Counted from the stretch's first letter, positions 10,499-20,849 are shown. The stretch is DNA of 64,000 nt from an uncultured Gemmatimonadota bacterium (GCA_903882745.1 CAIRYG010000012.1:62001-126000); one strand, 5' to 3'. The notes: generated by a model not told the origin, from the letters alone. A program made the numbers and translations.

Positions 10499-10781
10499 AT
10501 CCCTCGCGCTGTCCGCAGCGCTGTTCGCCATTGGCGTGGTGGGCGTGCTCACCCGTCGTAATGCGATGATTGTCTTCATGTGCGTCGAGTTGATGCTCAA
10601 CGCCGTGAATCTCAGCTTCGTCGCCCTCTCCCGTCTCTACGGGGCCACCGGCCAGGTGTTTGTCATCTTCGTGATGACTGTCGCTGCCGCCGAGGCCGCG
10701 GTGGGGCTCGCGATTGTGATCGCGATCTTCCGCCACAAGCAGACCGTGGACCTCCAGAACATCAACCTGCTCCGCGGCTGA
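10488..10781 (+). CDS. nuoK: NADH-quinone oxidoreductase subunit K
   Basis: [34 protein letters not shown]. Confidence 0.93.
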   Translation: MLAESLALSAALFAIGVVGVLTRRNAMIVFMCVELMLNAVNLSFVALSRLYGATGQVFVIFVMTVAAAEAAVGLAIVIAIFRHKQTVDLQNINLLRG

Positions 10782-12967
10782 TGATGAACGCACAAATTCC
10801 CGAGACGGGGCACCCGTTGGCCGATACGGTCGCGCGGTTCGTGTGGCTGTTGCCACTGCTCCCGCTCCTCGGCTTCGTAGTGAACGGCGCCCTCGCACTC
10901 AGCGCCGCCGCAAAGATCGGCCCCGACGATCCGTCGGCGGGACAGGATCATCATAACGCACACGACCACGCCGCAGGCCACGACGATCATGGTCATGGCC
11001 ACGACGACCACCACCCGGCGCGTCACAAGTACGCCGGCATTGTGAGTCTGGTGGGACCCGGGGTCTTGCTGGCGGCCTTCGGACTCGCGGTTGCGATGTT
11101 TTTGGCGATGCGTGGCGTGAAGATGGAGGAGCCTTTTGTCCTTCAGCTATTCCGCTGGATGCCGGTCGGTGATCTCAAGATCAACGCCGCCTTCCAGCTC
11201 GACCAGCTATCGATGGTGATGGTGTTGATCATCACCGGTGTCGGCACGCTGATTCATATCTTCAGCGTCGGCTACATGCAGGATGATCCCGGGTACCCGC
11301 GCTACTTCGCGTACCTGAACCTGTTTGTGTTCTTCATGTTGTTGCTGGTACTCGGCGCCAACTACCCGCTGATGTTCGTCGGCTGGGAAGGGGTGGGACT
11401 CTGCTCGTATCTGCTGATCGGGTTCTGGTTCAGCGAGGAGGCCAACGCGAACGCCGGCAAGAAGGCGTTCATTGTGAACCGCATCGGGGATTTTGGGTTC
11501 CTCGTCGCGATGTTCTTGCTCTTCGCGAACGTCGGTACGCTGGATTACGCAGGGATGGCCGAGGCCGCACAGAAGCTGCCGATGGGCGGTACTGTGATCA
11601 CAGCGATCTGCCTGTTCTTCTTTGTTGGTTGCACCGGCAAGAGCGCGCAGATTCCACTTTATGTGTGGCTCCCAGACGCGATGGCGGGTCCGACGCCGGT
11701 CTCGGCGCTGATCCACGCCGCAACGATGGTCACCGCCGGTGTCTATCTCATTGCGCGTAGTTCGATACTGTTTTCGATGGCACCGGTCGCGTCGTTGACC
11801 GTCGCACTCGTGGGTGGATTGACCGCACTGTTCGCCGCAACGATTGGTCTCAAGCAGTGGGACATCAAGAAGGTGCTGGCCTACTCGACCGTCTCGCAGC
11901 TCGGCTACATGTTCGTGGGCGTTGGTGTCGGTGCCTACACGGCTGGTGTGTTCCATCTGATGACCCACGCCTTCTTCAAGGCGCTGTTGTTCCTCGGATC
12001 TGGCTCGGTGATTTTCGCGATGCACCGCGCCTACCATGCGACGCACAACCACGATGATGCGCAGGACATGCGCAACATGGGCGGGCTCAAAAAGTTCATG
12101 CCGGTCACGTGGGCGCTGATGTGGATCGCGACGCTGGCGATCGCTGGCATTCCCCCGTTCGCCGGCTTCTTCTCCAAGGACGAAATCCTTGGGACGGTCT
12201 TTGCTCGCGCAAACGCGGGGCCGCTGTCGACCGCGACGCTGCTCGGCGTTCCGGGCCACGTGGTGCTGCTCATTGTCTATGTGATCGGGCTGGCGTCGGC
12301 ATTGCTGACCGCGATCTACATGACGCGCATGATGATCTACACGTTCCATGGCCCCAACCGCACGGGAGACGCAGAGCGTGCGCACCTTGCCGAGGCGCCG
12401 TGGATCATGACCGGACCACTGGTCGTGCTTGGCGTACTCAGCGCGTTTGGTGGCTGGCTCAACTTGCCGGAGCTCCTCCCGATTGGCCCGATTGGCACCC
12501 TTGAGCATTGGCTAGAGCCAGTGGTCGGCGTGGCCACGGCGCGGATGGCAGGGTCCGGCGAGCATGTGGCGGCGAACACCGAGTGGGTGTTGATCGGCGT
12601 AGCTGTTGCGATTGCGGTGATCGGCATGTCGGTCGCCTTCGCCCGCCTCAAGCCAGCCGCACTCGTGCAAAAGAGTGCCTCGCCCGCCAGCGAAGGATTC
12701 GCCAAGGTGCTCGAGCACAAGTACTACGTCGATGAGCTGTACGACGACGCAATCGTGCAGCCGGTCAAGGGCATCAGCACCACAGTGCTCTGGAAGGGGG
12801 TAGATGCCGGGATCATCGATGGATTGTTCGTCAATGGCAGCGCAGCCGTTACCCGCGCGATGGGGTGGATGGGGTCGCAGTTGCAGTCCGGTCAGGTGGG
12901 CACCTATGCATGGGTGCTCGTGATCGGCGTCTTGGCGCTGCTCGGCGCCTTCACTTCCAGCCGCTGA
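10781..12967 (+). CDS. nuoL: NADH-quinone oxidoreductase subunit L with His-rich insert
   Basis: QLSMVMVLIITGVGTLIHIFSVGYM...GWEGVGLCSYLLIGFW...AGKKAFIVNRIGDFGF...GKSAQIPLYVWLPDAMAGPTPVSALIHAATMVTAGVYL. Confidence 0.95.
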   Translation: MMNAQIPETGHPLADTVARFVWLLPLLPLLGFVVNGALALSAAAKIGPDDPSAGQDHHNAHDHAAGHDDHGHGHDDHHPARHKYAGIVSLVGPGVLLAAFGLAVAMFLAMRGVKMEEPFVLQLFRWMPVGDLKINAAFQLDQLSMVMVLIITGVGTLIHIFSVGYMQDDPGYPRYFAYLNLFVFFMLLLVLGANYPLMFVGWEGVGLCSYLLIGFWFSEEANANAGKKAFIVNRIGDFGFLVAMFLLFANVGTLDYAGMAEAAQKLPMGGTVITAICLFFFVGCTGKSAQIPLYVWLPDAMAGPTPVSALIHAATMVTAGVYLIARSSILFSMAPVASLTVALVGGLTALFAATIGLKQWDIKKVLAYSTVSQLGYMFVGVGVGAYTAGVFHLMTHAFFKALLFLGSGSVIFAMHRAYHATHNHDDAQDMRNMGGLKKFMPVTWALMWIATLAIAGIPPFAGFFSKDEILGTVFARANAGPLSTATLLGVPGHVVLLIVYVIGLASALLTAIYMTRMMIYTFHGPNRTGDAERAHLAEAPWIMTGPLVVLGVLSAFGGWLNLPELLPIGPIGTLEHWLEPVVGVATARMAGSGEHVAANTEWVLIGVAVAIAVIGMSVAFARLKPAALVQKSASPASEGFAKVLEHKYYVDELYDDAIVQPVKGISTTVLWKGVDAGIIDGLFVNGSAAVTRAMGWMGSQLQSGQVGTYAWVLVIGVLALLGAFTSSR

Positions 12968-12979
12968 GCGACGACGACC

Positions 12980-14563
12980 ATGAATAGTTTCCTCGATTCG
13001 ATCGGCTACAACCACTGGATTCTTCCGGTGCTGCTGCTGCTCCCGATGGCTGGCGCGCTGGTGATCGCTGCGCTCGGTATGTCGGCCGGCAAGAACGCCG
13101 ACAGCAAGACGCCTGAACTCCGACGCATCGTGCTCGGCATCTTCACCCTCGAGGCGGTGCTCTCGCTCGGCATGTGGTGGAGCATCAACGTCGGCTCAGC
13201 TGATTGGCAAGCGAGCTTCGCGGTACCCTGGATTCCGGCGTGGGGCATTCAGTTCTCGCTCGGCGTCGACGGCATTGCGATGATGCTGATTTTGCTCACG
13301 ACGCTGCTGATGCCGCTGGCGGTACTCGGCGGCTGGACGAGCATCCGTGAGAAGGTGCACAGCTACTACGCCCTGTTGATGGTGCTCACGACCGGTATGC
13401 TCGGCGTCTTTATGGCGCTCGATCTTATGCTGTTCTTCGTGATGTGGGAATTGATGCTGGTTCCTATGTACCTCATCATCGGTGTGTGGGGCGGGCAGCG
13501 TCGCTTGTACGCGAGCTTGAAGTTTTTTCTCTACACCATGACCGGCTCGATGTTGATGCTGGTTGGCATTATCTACCTCGGGACGCAGGCCGCTGATCTC
13601 GCCGGACATCCGTCGTTCGCGTACGATCAGATCCTGCACAACGCGCAGTTGAGCCCGGTGGCGCAGCTGTGGTTGTTCGGTGCGTTCGCGCTCGCCTTTG
13701 CGGTCAAGGTTCCGATGTTCCCATTCCATACGTGGCTGCCCGATGCTCACGTGGAAGCCCCGACCGCTGGATCCGTGATTCTTGCGGCGATCATGCTGAA
13801 GATGGGTACGTTCGGGTTCCTCCGGTACGCGCTGCCGCTCTTCCCGAGCGCAGCCATGGATCCGACCGTCCGCACGCTGATTCTCACACTCGCGGTCGTC
13901 GGTATCGTGTATGGCGCCCTGGTTGCGTTGGTGCAGCCAGACTTCAAGAAGCTCGTCGCCTATTCGTCGGTGAGCCACCTCGGCTTTGTGATGCTGGGTA
14001 TTTTTTCCTTGACGCCGCAGTCGGTGCAGGGTGCGTTGATGGTCAACCTGAGCCACGGCGTATCAACGGGCGCGCTCTTCCTGATGATCGGCATGATCTA
14101 TGAGCGACGGCACACGCGACTTATCGCGGACTACGGCGGCATCGCGAAGGTGATGCCGGTGTTTGCAACACTGTTGACGGTCGTCTGCCTGAGCTCCATT
14201 GGCGTGCCAGGGACGAACGGGTTCATCGGTGAGTTCTTGGTGCTGATTGGGTCGTTCCGCTCGCAGCCGATGTATTCGGTGATTGCGGCTACGGCCGTCA
14301 TCTTTGCGGCGGCGTACCTGCTCTGGGCGCTGCAGCGCATCATCTACAATCCGCTCACCAAGCCCGAAAATGAACGCCTCCAGGATCTCAATTGGCGTGA
14401 AATCGGACTCCTGATCCCGCTGATTGCGGCCATCGTCTGGATGGGTGTGTATCCGGCACCTGTGCTTGAAAAGACGTCGGCGGCCGCGAATCGGTTGGTC
14501 ACACACGTTCAGCAGGCAGGCAACATGGCTGGCGCCGGCATGATGGGCGAGGAGATCAAGTAA
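12980..14563 (+). CDS. nuoM: NADH-quinone oxidoreductase subunit M
   Basis: FSLGVDGIAMMLILLTTLL...MWELMLVPMYLIIGVWGG...KVPMFPFHTWLPDAHVEAPTAGSVILA. Confidence 0.95.
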   Translation: MNSFLDSIGYNHWILPVLLLLPMAGALVIAALGMSAGKNADSKTPELRRIVLGIFTLEAVLSLGMWWSINVGSADWQASFAVPWIPAWGIQFSLGVDGIAMMLILLTTLLMPLAVLGGWTSIREKVHSYYALLMVLTTGMLGVFMALDLMLFFVMWELMLVPMYLIIGVWGGQRRLYASLKFFLYTMTGSMLMLVGIIYLGTQAADLAGHPSFAYDQILHNAQLSPVAQLWLFGAFALAFAVKVPMFPFHTWLPDAHVEAPTAGSVILAAIMLKMGTFGFLRYALPLFPSAAMDPTVRTLILTLAVVGIVYGALVALVQPDFKKLVAYSSVSHLGFVMLGIFSLTPQSVQGALMVNLSHGVSTGALFLMIGMIYERRHTRLIADYGGIAKVMPVFATLLTVVCLSSIGVPGTNGFIGEFLVLIGSFRSQPMYSVIAATAVIFAAAYLLWALQRIIYNPLTKPENERLQDLNWREIGLLIPLIAAIVWMGVYPAPVLEKTSAAANRLVTHVQQAGNMAGAGMMGEEIK

Positions 14564-16075
14564 ATGACCTTCGACCTCACGATTCCATCGCAGCTCCTCG
14601 CGGCGCTCACCCCGGACCTGATCCTGATGGCGGGTGCCACGCTGCTGATGGTCCTGACCGCGCTGCGCCCAGAAGGGTCGGCTTCCCAACGCGGTATCGG
14701 CAAGCTGGCGCTGGTGGTTCTCGTTGCGACGGCGGTTGCCGTTGTCGCAATGATCATGGCCGGGAACAATGTTGGCCCAGGTGTCATCGCGGTTGATCGC
14801 TTCCGGTGGACCGCTGATCTCATCTTCATTGGCGCAGCCATCGGCACCGTGCTCCTCTCCATGGAATACGGCGACAAGGAGCACATTCCGCAGGCAGAAG
14901 TGCATGTACTGGTGCTCTTCGCCACAGCCGGCATGATGACGCTTGCGGCCGCTCGCGACCTGATGATTGTCTTCCTCGGCATCGAGATCATGTCGATTGC
15001 CGTGTATGTGCTGGCCGGACTCAACCGCCGGAGTGCGAAGGCCGCTGAAGGCGCGCTCAAGTACTTCCTGCTTGGTGCGTTCGCGACGGGATTCCTGCTC
15101 TACGGAATCGCGCTCACCTACGGCGCTACCGGATCCACGAATCTGTCGGTGATTGGCAAGGTGATTGTTGATCACCAGCTGCAGTCGCAGTCGATGCTGC
15201 TGATTGGCGTCGGTCTCCTACTGGTGGGTTTCGGGTTCAAGGTTGCCGCAGTGCCGTTCCACATGTGGGCTCCGGACGTGTACGAAGGCGCGCCGACCCC
15301 GACGACCGCGTTCATGGCGTCGGCCGTGAAGGCCGCGGCCTTTGCCGTGTTCCTTCGCATTTGGCTCGAAGCGTTCCCGCAGATGGACCGCGCGTGGATT
15401 CTGCCGGTCTGGTGGCTGGCCGCGATCACCATGCTTGTCGGGAATGTGGTCGCGCTCGCGCAGCGCAACATTAAGCGCCTGCTCGCCTACTCGAGCGTCG
15501 TTCACAGCGGCTACCTGCTGGTCGCCGTCGCTGCAGGCACGCGACTCGGTTCGGCGGCGTTCCTCTTTTATCTCGTCGCCTACACCATCGCGACGTTCGG
15601 TGCATTCGCCGTCGTTACCACGATTGGAACGGCCGGGGAGCGTAACCAGGACCTGAGCGATTACGAAGGGTTGTGGAGCGTGCGGCCAGGGCTCGCAATC
15701 GCCATGGGTGTCTGCATGCTCGCTCTGATGGGCTTCCCGCTCTTTGGCGGCGTCGGCTTCTTTGCAAAATGGTACCTCTTGCAGGCCGCCCTTGGATCGC
15801 CGCACAACCTGTTGCCGCTCAGCGTCATTTTGGTGCTCACCTCGGTCATCGCTGCGGGCTACTACCTGAACGTGGTGCGCGTGATGTTCATGAAGCCACG
15901 CCCCGAAGGCGCGGCCGAGATTGGCCCCATTGGGCCGCTCACGCAGGGTGTTTTGGCGGTCACGGTGGCCCTCATCATCGGGCTTGGCCTGTTCCCGTCG
16001 CAGCTCGCCACCTGGACGCGGGGCAGCACGCCGATGGCTCCGAATCAGACGGCCGCTCAGGCTACGAACAAGTAA
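14564..16075 (+). CDS. nuoN: NADH-quinone oxidoreductase subunit N
   Basis: FKVAAVPFHMWAPDVYEGAPTPTTAFMASAVKAAAFA...IKRLLAYSSVVHSGYLL. Confidence 0.95.
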   Translation: MTFDLTIPSQLLAALTPDLILMAGATLLMVLTALRPEGSASQRGIGKLALVVLVATAVAVVAMIMAGNNVGPGVIAVDRFRWTADLIFIGAAIGTVLLSMEYGDKEHIPQAEVHVLVLFATAGMMTLAAARDLMIVFLGIEIMSIAVYVLAGLNRRSAKAAEGALKYFLLGAFATGFLLYGIALTYGATGSTNLSVIGKVIVDHQLQSQSMLLIGVGLLLVGFGFKVAAVPFHMWAPDVYEGAPTPTTAFMASAVKAAAFAVFLRIWLEAFPQMDRAWILPVWWLAAITMLVGNVVALAQRNIKRLLAYSSVVHSGYLLVAVAAGTRLGSAAFLFYLVAYTIATFGAFAVVTTIGTAGERNQDLSDYEGLWSVRPGLAIAMGVCMLALMGFPLFGGVGFFAKWYLLQAALGSPHNLLPLSVILVLTSVIAAGYYLNVVRVMFMKPRPEGAAEIGPIGPLTQGVLAVTVALIIGLGLFPSQLATWTRGSTPMAPNQTAAQATNK

Positions 16076-16092
16076 CGCCTCTGCAGACCCAC

Positions 16093-16120
16093 AAAGCGGG
16101 GCGCCGTGGCGCCCCGCTTT
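16093..16120 (+). terminator. Perfect 13-bp inverted repeat after nuoN
   Basis: AAAGCGGGGCGCC-GT-GGCGCCCCGCTTT. Confidence 0.65.
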
Positions 16121-16123
16121 GGC

Positions 16124-16129
16124 TATAAT
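16124..16129 (+). promoter_or_regulatory. Putative -10 (TATAAT) of a leaderless promoter for phosphohexomutase gene
   Basis: TATAAT then 6 nt then ATG (16136), directly after the hairpin. Confidence 0.55.
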
Positions 16130-16135
16130 TCCTCC

Positions 16136-17509
16136 ATGATCGACACCAATATCTTCCGTCAGTACGACATCCGCGGCGTGGTGGGGCAGGACCTCACTGT
16201 TGAAGCCGCCGAGGCCATCGGGCGCGCATATGGGGCGCTCCTCACCGAGCGTGGGATTCCACTCGAGGTCGCGGTGGGTCGCGACAATCGGCCGAGCGGG
16301 GACGCACTGCGCGACGCACTGGTGCGCGGATTACGTTCGACCGGTGCGAACGTCGTCGATATTGGAGTCGTTCCGACGCCCTTGTTGTACTGGAGCCTGC
16401 ATCACCTCAAGGTGCATGGCGGCATTCAGATCACCGGCTCGCATAATCCTCCAGAGTTCAACGGATTCAAGCTCTGCGTGGGAACCGGTTCGTTGCACGG
16501 CGAGGGCATTCAGCGCTTGCTGCAGCTCATCGAAGCGGGAGTTTTCCCCTCAGGTGAAGGCTCACTTCGCAGCGAGGCGGTTATTGATCGCTATTGCGAT
16601 GATGTCGTCGCCCGCATTGGCACCCTCTCGCGCCCACTGAAGGCCGTGATCGATTGCGGGAATGGCGCGGGCGCGCTTGTGGCACCACAGCTCTTCCCGC
16701 GGCTCGGCATCACGCCAACGATGCTCTTCGCGGAGAGCGATGGCACCTTCCCGAATCACCACCCCGATCCGACGGTAGTGGAAAACCTCCAGGACCTCAT
16801 TGCGGCGGTGCAGCGCGAAGGGGCCGACATTGGCATTGGGTTTGATGGCGACGCGGATCGCATTGGCATTGTCGATAAGAACGGGACGATCATCTGGGGC
16901 GACTATCTCCTTATCCTGTACGCGCGCGACGTGCTCGCACGAACAGGGAAGGGCCAGTCGATCATTTTCGACGTGAAGTGCTCGCAGGCGTTGCCGGACG
17001 CGATCACCGCGGCCGGTGGCGTCCCGGTGATGTGGAAAACGGGGCACTCGCTCATCAAGGACAAGATGAAGGAGCTCCATTCGCCGTTGGCGGGCGAGAT
17101 GTCGGGTCACATGTTTTTCACCGAGGGGTTCTACGGCCATGACGATGCCATCTACGGGGCGGCCCGTGTGATGCGCATTATCGCCGATGCGAATCAAGGC
17201 GTTGACGAGCTGCTGGCGGACATCCCGCGGTATGTGTCAACCCCCGAGATTCGCGTCGATTGCCCGGATGACCGCAAGTTCGACGTGGTTCGCCGAGCGC
17301 AGGAACACTTCCGCGCGCTGCACGACGTGATCGACGTCGACGGGGTGCGCATCCTGTATGGCGATGGCTGGGGGCTGATCCGTGCCAGCAATACACAGCC
17401 GATCCTGGTCGTAAGGTTCGAGGCGCTGTCGGAATCGCGGCTCGACCAGATTCGCGACGAGGTCGCAACCTGGCTCGCCACGCAGGGCGTGACCTTCCCC
17501 CGAGACTAG
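16136..17509 (+). CDS. Phosphomannomutase/phosphoglucomutase
   Basis: FRQYDIRGVVGQDLT...GGIQITGSHNPPEFNGFK...GFDGDADRIGIVDKNG...GEMSGHMFF. Confidence 0.92.
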   Translation: MIDTNIFRQYDIRGVVGQDLTVEAAEAIGRAYGALLTERGIPLEVAVGRDNRPSGDALRDALVRGLRSTGANVVDIGVVPTPLLYWSLHHLKVHGGIQITGSHNPPEFNGFKLCVGTGSLHGEGIQRLLQLIEAGVFPSGEGSLRSEAVIDRYCDDVVARIGTLSRPLKAVIDCGNGAGALVAPQLFPRLGITPTMLFAESDGTFPNHHPDPTVVENLQDLIAAVQREGADIGIGFDGDADRIGIVDKNGTIIWGDYLLILYARDVLARTGKGQSIIFDVKCSQALPDAITAAGGVPVMWKTGHSLIKDKMKELHSPLAGEMSGHMFFTEGFYGHDDAIYGAARVMRIIADANQGVDELLADIPRYVSTPEIRVDCPDDRKFDVVRRAQEHFRALHDVIDVDGVRILYGDGWGLIRASNTQPILVVRFEALSESRLDQIRDEVATWLATQGVTFPRD

Positions 17510-17575
17510 CCGCCACACCGCCTGTTTTGCACCGGAGAGGGTGCCAAGCCGCCGATCAGGCGCTATCTTTTATAG

Positions 17576-17595
17576 CTGCGCCACCTCTGGCGCAG
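17576..17595 (+). other. 5'-UTR stem-loop upstream of sucC (8-bp perfect stem)
   Basis: CTGCGCCA-CCTC-TGGCGCAG just downstream of -10-like TATCTT (17564-17569). Confidence 0.45.
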
Positions 17596-17620
17596 GCAGT
17601 CCTCTTCGACCGCACTTGTC

Positions 17621-18760
17621 ATGAATCTTCACGAATATCAGGCGAAAGACATCCTGAAGGGTTTCGGCGTGCCGATCCCCCCGGGTGAAGTCGCCACGAC
17701 GCCCGAGCAGGCTAAGGCCCTCGCCGAGAAATACGGCACGGCCGTCATGGTCAAAGCGCAGGTTCACGCTGGCGGCCGCGGCAAGGCCGGTGGCGTAAAG
17801 TTCTGCAAGACTCCTGCGGATGCCTTTGAAAAGGCCACCGCCATCCTCGGCATGCAGATCAAGGGCCTCACCGTCGAGAAGGTGCTCGTGACCGTCGCCG
17901 CCGATATCGGCAGCGAGGCCTACGTCGGCATCATCGTCGATCGTGCGCGTAAAAAGCCCGTGTTCATGGTCAGCGCCGCCGGTGGTATCGACATTGAGCA
18001 GGTGGCCGCAGAGACGCCGGAGAAGATCAAGTATCATCCGGTGGACGTGCGCTACGGCCTGCAGACCTACGAGGCGATGCAGCTCGGCTTCTTCCTCTAT
18101 CAGGATGTGAAGCTCGCGCGCGCGGCGGCCAAGATCATGCAGCAGCTGTATGCGGCGTTCATGGCGAGCGGCTGCTCGCTGGCCGAGATCAATCCGCTGG
18201 TCGTCACGCCCACGGGCGAAGTGCTCGCGGTTGACGGCAAGATGGTGATCGACGACAACGAACTCGATCGCAAGCCCGCCGTCGCGGCACTCCGCGACGA
18301 GTCGAGCGAAGAGCCGAGTGAAGTGGATGCGCGCAACAACAACTTGACGTTCATCAAGCTCGACGGTGATGTCGGGTGCGTGGTGAACGGCGCCGGTCTC
18401 GCGATGGCGACGATGGACCTGGTGAAGTACTACGGCGGCGAGCCGGCCAACTTCCTGGACATCGGCGGATCGTCGAATCCAGAGAAGGTCGTGAACGCGC
18501 TGCGTATTATCACCGCCGACACCAACGTGAAGGCGATTCTGTTCAACATCTTCGGTGGCATTACCCGCACCGACGACGTGGCGAACGGCATCGTGACGGC
18601 CACGAAGGCGAATCCACTCAAGGTACCTCTCGTGATTCGCCTGACCGGAACCAACGAAGAAATTGCGATGAAGATTCTCACCGAGAACGGATTCTCCGCA
18701 TCGAGCGATATGGACGAAGCGGTGCAGAAGGCCGTCGCCCTCGCCAAGGGAGGGAAGTAA
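17621..18760 (+). CDS. sucC: Succinyl-CoA ligase (ADP-forming) beta subunit
   Basis: [22 protein letters not shown]...[14 protein letters not shown]...[19 protein letters not shown]. Confidence 0.96.
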   Translation: MNLHEYQAKDILKGFGVPIPPGEVATTPEQAKALAEKYGTAVMVKAQVHAGGRGKAGGVKFCKTPADAFEKATAILGMQIKGLTVEKVLVTVAADIGSEAYVGIIVDRARKKPVFMVSAAGGIDIEQVAAETPEKIKYHPVDVRYGLQTYEAMQLGFFLYQDVKLARAAAKIMQQLYAAFMASGCSLAEINPLVVTPTGEVLAVDGKMVIDDNELDRKPAVAALRDESSEEPSEVDARNNNLTFIKLDGDVGCVVNGAGLAMATMDLVKYYGGEPANFLDIGGSSNPEKVVNALRIITADTNVKAILFNIFGGITRTDDVANGIVTATKANPLKVPLVIRLTGTNEEIAMKILTENGFSASSDMDEAVQKAVALAKGGK

Positions 18761-18761
18761 G

Positions 18762-19634
18762 ATGAGCGTTTTCATCAATAAGGACACCAAGCTGGTGGTG
18801 CAGGGAATCACGGGCCGCGATGGCTCGTTCCACACCAAGCAGATGATGGAGTACGGCACGCAGGTCGTGGCCGGCGTCACGCCGGGCAAGGGCGGGCAGA
18901 CGTTCGAGAGCACCGTGCCGATCTACAACACCGTTGCCGACGCCGTGAGCGCCACTGGGGCGAACACCGCCGTGATCTATGTGCCGCCGCCATTCGCCGC
19001 CGATGCCATCATGGAAGCCGCCGACTCTGGCGTGCAACTCGTGGTGTGCATCACGGAAGGCGTGCCGGTGCTCGACATGACGAAGGTGTATCCCTTCGTG
19101 AAGGAACGTGGGATCCGGCTTATCGGTCCGAACTGCCCGGGGCTTATCAGCCCAGGGGAGAGCAAGGTTGGCATTATTCCCGGACGAATCTGCACGCCGG
19201 GCCCCGTGGGTGTCGTGAGCCGCTCCGGCACGCTCACCTATGAGATCGTGTATCAGCTTACCCGTGCAGGCATTGGCCAGACGAGCTGCGTCGGGATCGG
19301 CGGCGACCCGATCAACGGCACGAACTTCATTGACTGCCTGGCGGCCTTCGAGGCCGATCCGCACACGAAGGCGGTGGCGATGATGGGTGAGATTGGCGGC
19401 ACGGACGAGCAGGAAGCGGCCGATTTCGTCAAGCACCACATGACCAAGCCGGTGGTAGGCTTCATTGCTGGCCAGACCGCCCCGCCGGGACGTCGTATGG
19501 GGCACGCCGGGGCCATTATCTCAGGCTCGGCCGGCACCGCGGCAGAGAAGATCGAAGCGTTCGAGGCGGCCGGCATGGGCGTCGCGAAGCGTCCGCTCGA
19601 TTTCGTCGAGCTCATCAAGGCACGTCTCAAGTAA
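18762..19634 (+). CDS. sucD: Succinyl-CoA ligase alpha subunit
   Basis: [17 protein letters not shown]...[21 protein letters not shown]...[13 protein letters not shown]. Confidence 0.96.
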   Translation: MSVFINKDTKLVVQGITGRDGSFHTKQMMEYGTQVVAGVTPGKGGQTFESTVPIYNTVADAVSATGANTAVIYVPPPFAADAIMEAADSGVQLVVCITEGVPVLDMTKVYPFVKERGIRLIGPNCPGLISPGESKVGIIPGRICTPGPVGVVSRSGTLTYEIVYQLTRAGIGQTSCVGIGGDPINGTNFIDCLAAFEADPHTKAVAMMGEIGGTDEQEAADFVKHHMTKPVVGFIAGQTAPPGRRMGHAGAIISGSAGTAAEKIEAFEAAGMGVAKRPLDFVELIKARLK

Positions 19635-19653
19635 CTCACACACTCAATATTCG

Positions 19654-20076
19654 ATGTCGAACCGTACGCTGACCATCATCAAGCCGGACGCCTTTATGGG
19701 CGGCAAGGCCGGGCTGATCCTGGCCCATCTCGAAAAGCAGGGGTTTAAGCTCATCTCCGCGCGCGTGATGAAGCTCTCCAAGGAGCAGGCCGGGGAGTTT
19801 TACGGCGTGCACCGCGCCCGTCCGTTCTTTGGCGAGCTCGTGGAGTTCATGACCAGCGATTATTGCATGCCGATGGTCCTGGAGAAGGACAACGCCGTTC
19901 TGGCGCTCCGTGACGCGATTGGCGCCACCGACCCGGCCGAAGCGGCCGAAGGCACCGTGCGGAAGCTGTACGCCGAATCCAAGGGCAAGAACGCGATCCA
20001 CGCCTCGGATTCGGACGAGAATGCAGCCCGTGAAGCACGCTTCTTTTTCGCTGAAACGGACCTGATCCGGGCGTAA
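19654..20076 (+). CDS. ndk: Nucleoside diphosphate kinase
   Basis: [14 protein letters not shown]...[43 protein letters not shown]. Confidence 0.96.
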   Translation: MSNRTLTIIKPDAFMGGKAGLILAHLEKQGFKLISARVMKLSKEQAGEFYGVHRARPFFGELVEFMTSDYCMPMVLEKDNAVLALRDAIGATDPAEAAEGTVRKLYAESKGKNAIHASDSDENAAREARFFFAETDLIRA

Positions 20077-20134
20077 GGCCGCTTCCCGGGGGGCCGCCAG
20101 GCGCTCTCGGGGGGAGGAAGTCGCCTAACTCTCG

Positions 20135-20164
20135 CTGGGATGCGGAGTTGACCCCGCATCCCAG
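20135..20164 (+). terminator. 11-bp perfect hairpin between ndk and DUF177 gene
   Basis: CTGGGATGCGG-AGTTGACC-CCGCATCCCAG. Confidence 0.6.
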
Positions 20165-20170
20165 TTGTCG

Positions 20171-20176
20171 TATATT
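20171..20176 (+). promoter_or_regulatory. Putative -10 (TATATT) for DUF177-rpmF-plsX-fab operon, near-leaderless
   Basis: TATATT 8 nt before ATG 20185, 6 nt after the hairpin. Confidence 0.5.
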
Positions 20177-20184
20177 GCAAAGCT

Positions 20185-20661
20185 ATGCTGTCGATTCCAG
20201 TTCGAACCGTCCTTGCGGGCGCAGTGCAGGTGAAAGGCAGTTTCGGCGCCGACGATACCACCTGGCAGGACGGGGATGGTGTGCCGGTCGGTGCCATTGC
20301 CGTGACCGGGCGCTTGTCGGTGGCGGGAACGGGGCGGTATTACTTCAGTGGTCAGTTCTCCGGATCTGCCCGTGGGGAATGTCGCCGTTGCCTGATTGAG
20401 ATGGAAACGCCGGTGCATTTGGAGTCGCAGCTGCTCTTTGCGGAAGATCCCGCGGAAAGTGACGACGACCCCGATGTGTATCCGGTGTCAGGGGGAAAGC
20501 GCGGAGATGAAATCGATCTGCGTCCAGCCCTTCGTGAACAGTGGTTGCTGGAAGTTCCCGCATTCGTGCTGTGTCGCCCCGACTGCAAGGGGCTGTGCCT
20601 GACATGCGGTGCCAATATGAACCAGGGTGCCTGCAGCTGCACCCGGAAGACTGAAGAGTGA
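20185..20661 (+). CDS. DUF177 (YceD-like) protein
   Basis: Next to rpmF; GECRRCLIEMETPVHLE...PDCKGLCLTCGANMNQGACSC. Confidence 0.88.
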   Translation: MLSIPVRTVLAGAVQVKGSFGADDTTWQDGDGVPVGAIAVTGRLSVAGTGRYYFSGQFSGSARGECRRCLIEMETPVHLESQLLFAEDPAESDDDPDVYPVSGGKRGDEIDLRPALREQWLLEVPAFVLCRPDCKGLCLTCGANMNQGACSCTRKTEE

Positions 20662-20664
20662 ACC

Positions 20665-20847
20665 ATGGCCGTACCGAAGAGAAGGACTTCTAAGCGAAAG
20701 AAGCGCGCCCGTAACACGCACAAGGTGGCGCCGAAAATCGCCATCCAGGCGTGCACGAAGTGTGGCGCCACCAAGCGTCCTCACCATGTCTGCGGTGAGT
20801 GCGGCTTCTACGCCGGCCAACAGCGGGTCGCGGCAAAGGAAGCCTGA
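20665..20847 (+). CDS. rpmF: 50S ribosomal protein L32
   Basis: MAVPKRRTSKRKKRARNTHKV...CTKCGATKRPHHVCGECGFYAGQQ. Confidence 0.96.
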   Translation: MAVPKRRTSKRKKRARNTHKVAPKIAIQACTKCGATKRPHHVCGECGFYAGQQRVAAKEA

Positions 20848-20849
20848 CA

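Noticed and set aside
10464-10780. Overlapping early starts of the nuoK and nuoL ORFs suggesting a programmed frameshift
   Set aside because: ATG at 10488 and ATG at 10781 give standard NuoK and NuoL N-termini; overlaps are ordinary translational coupling.
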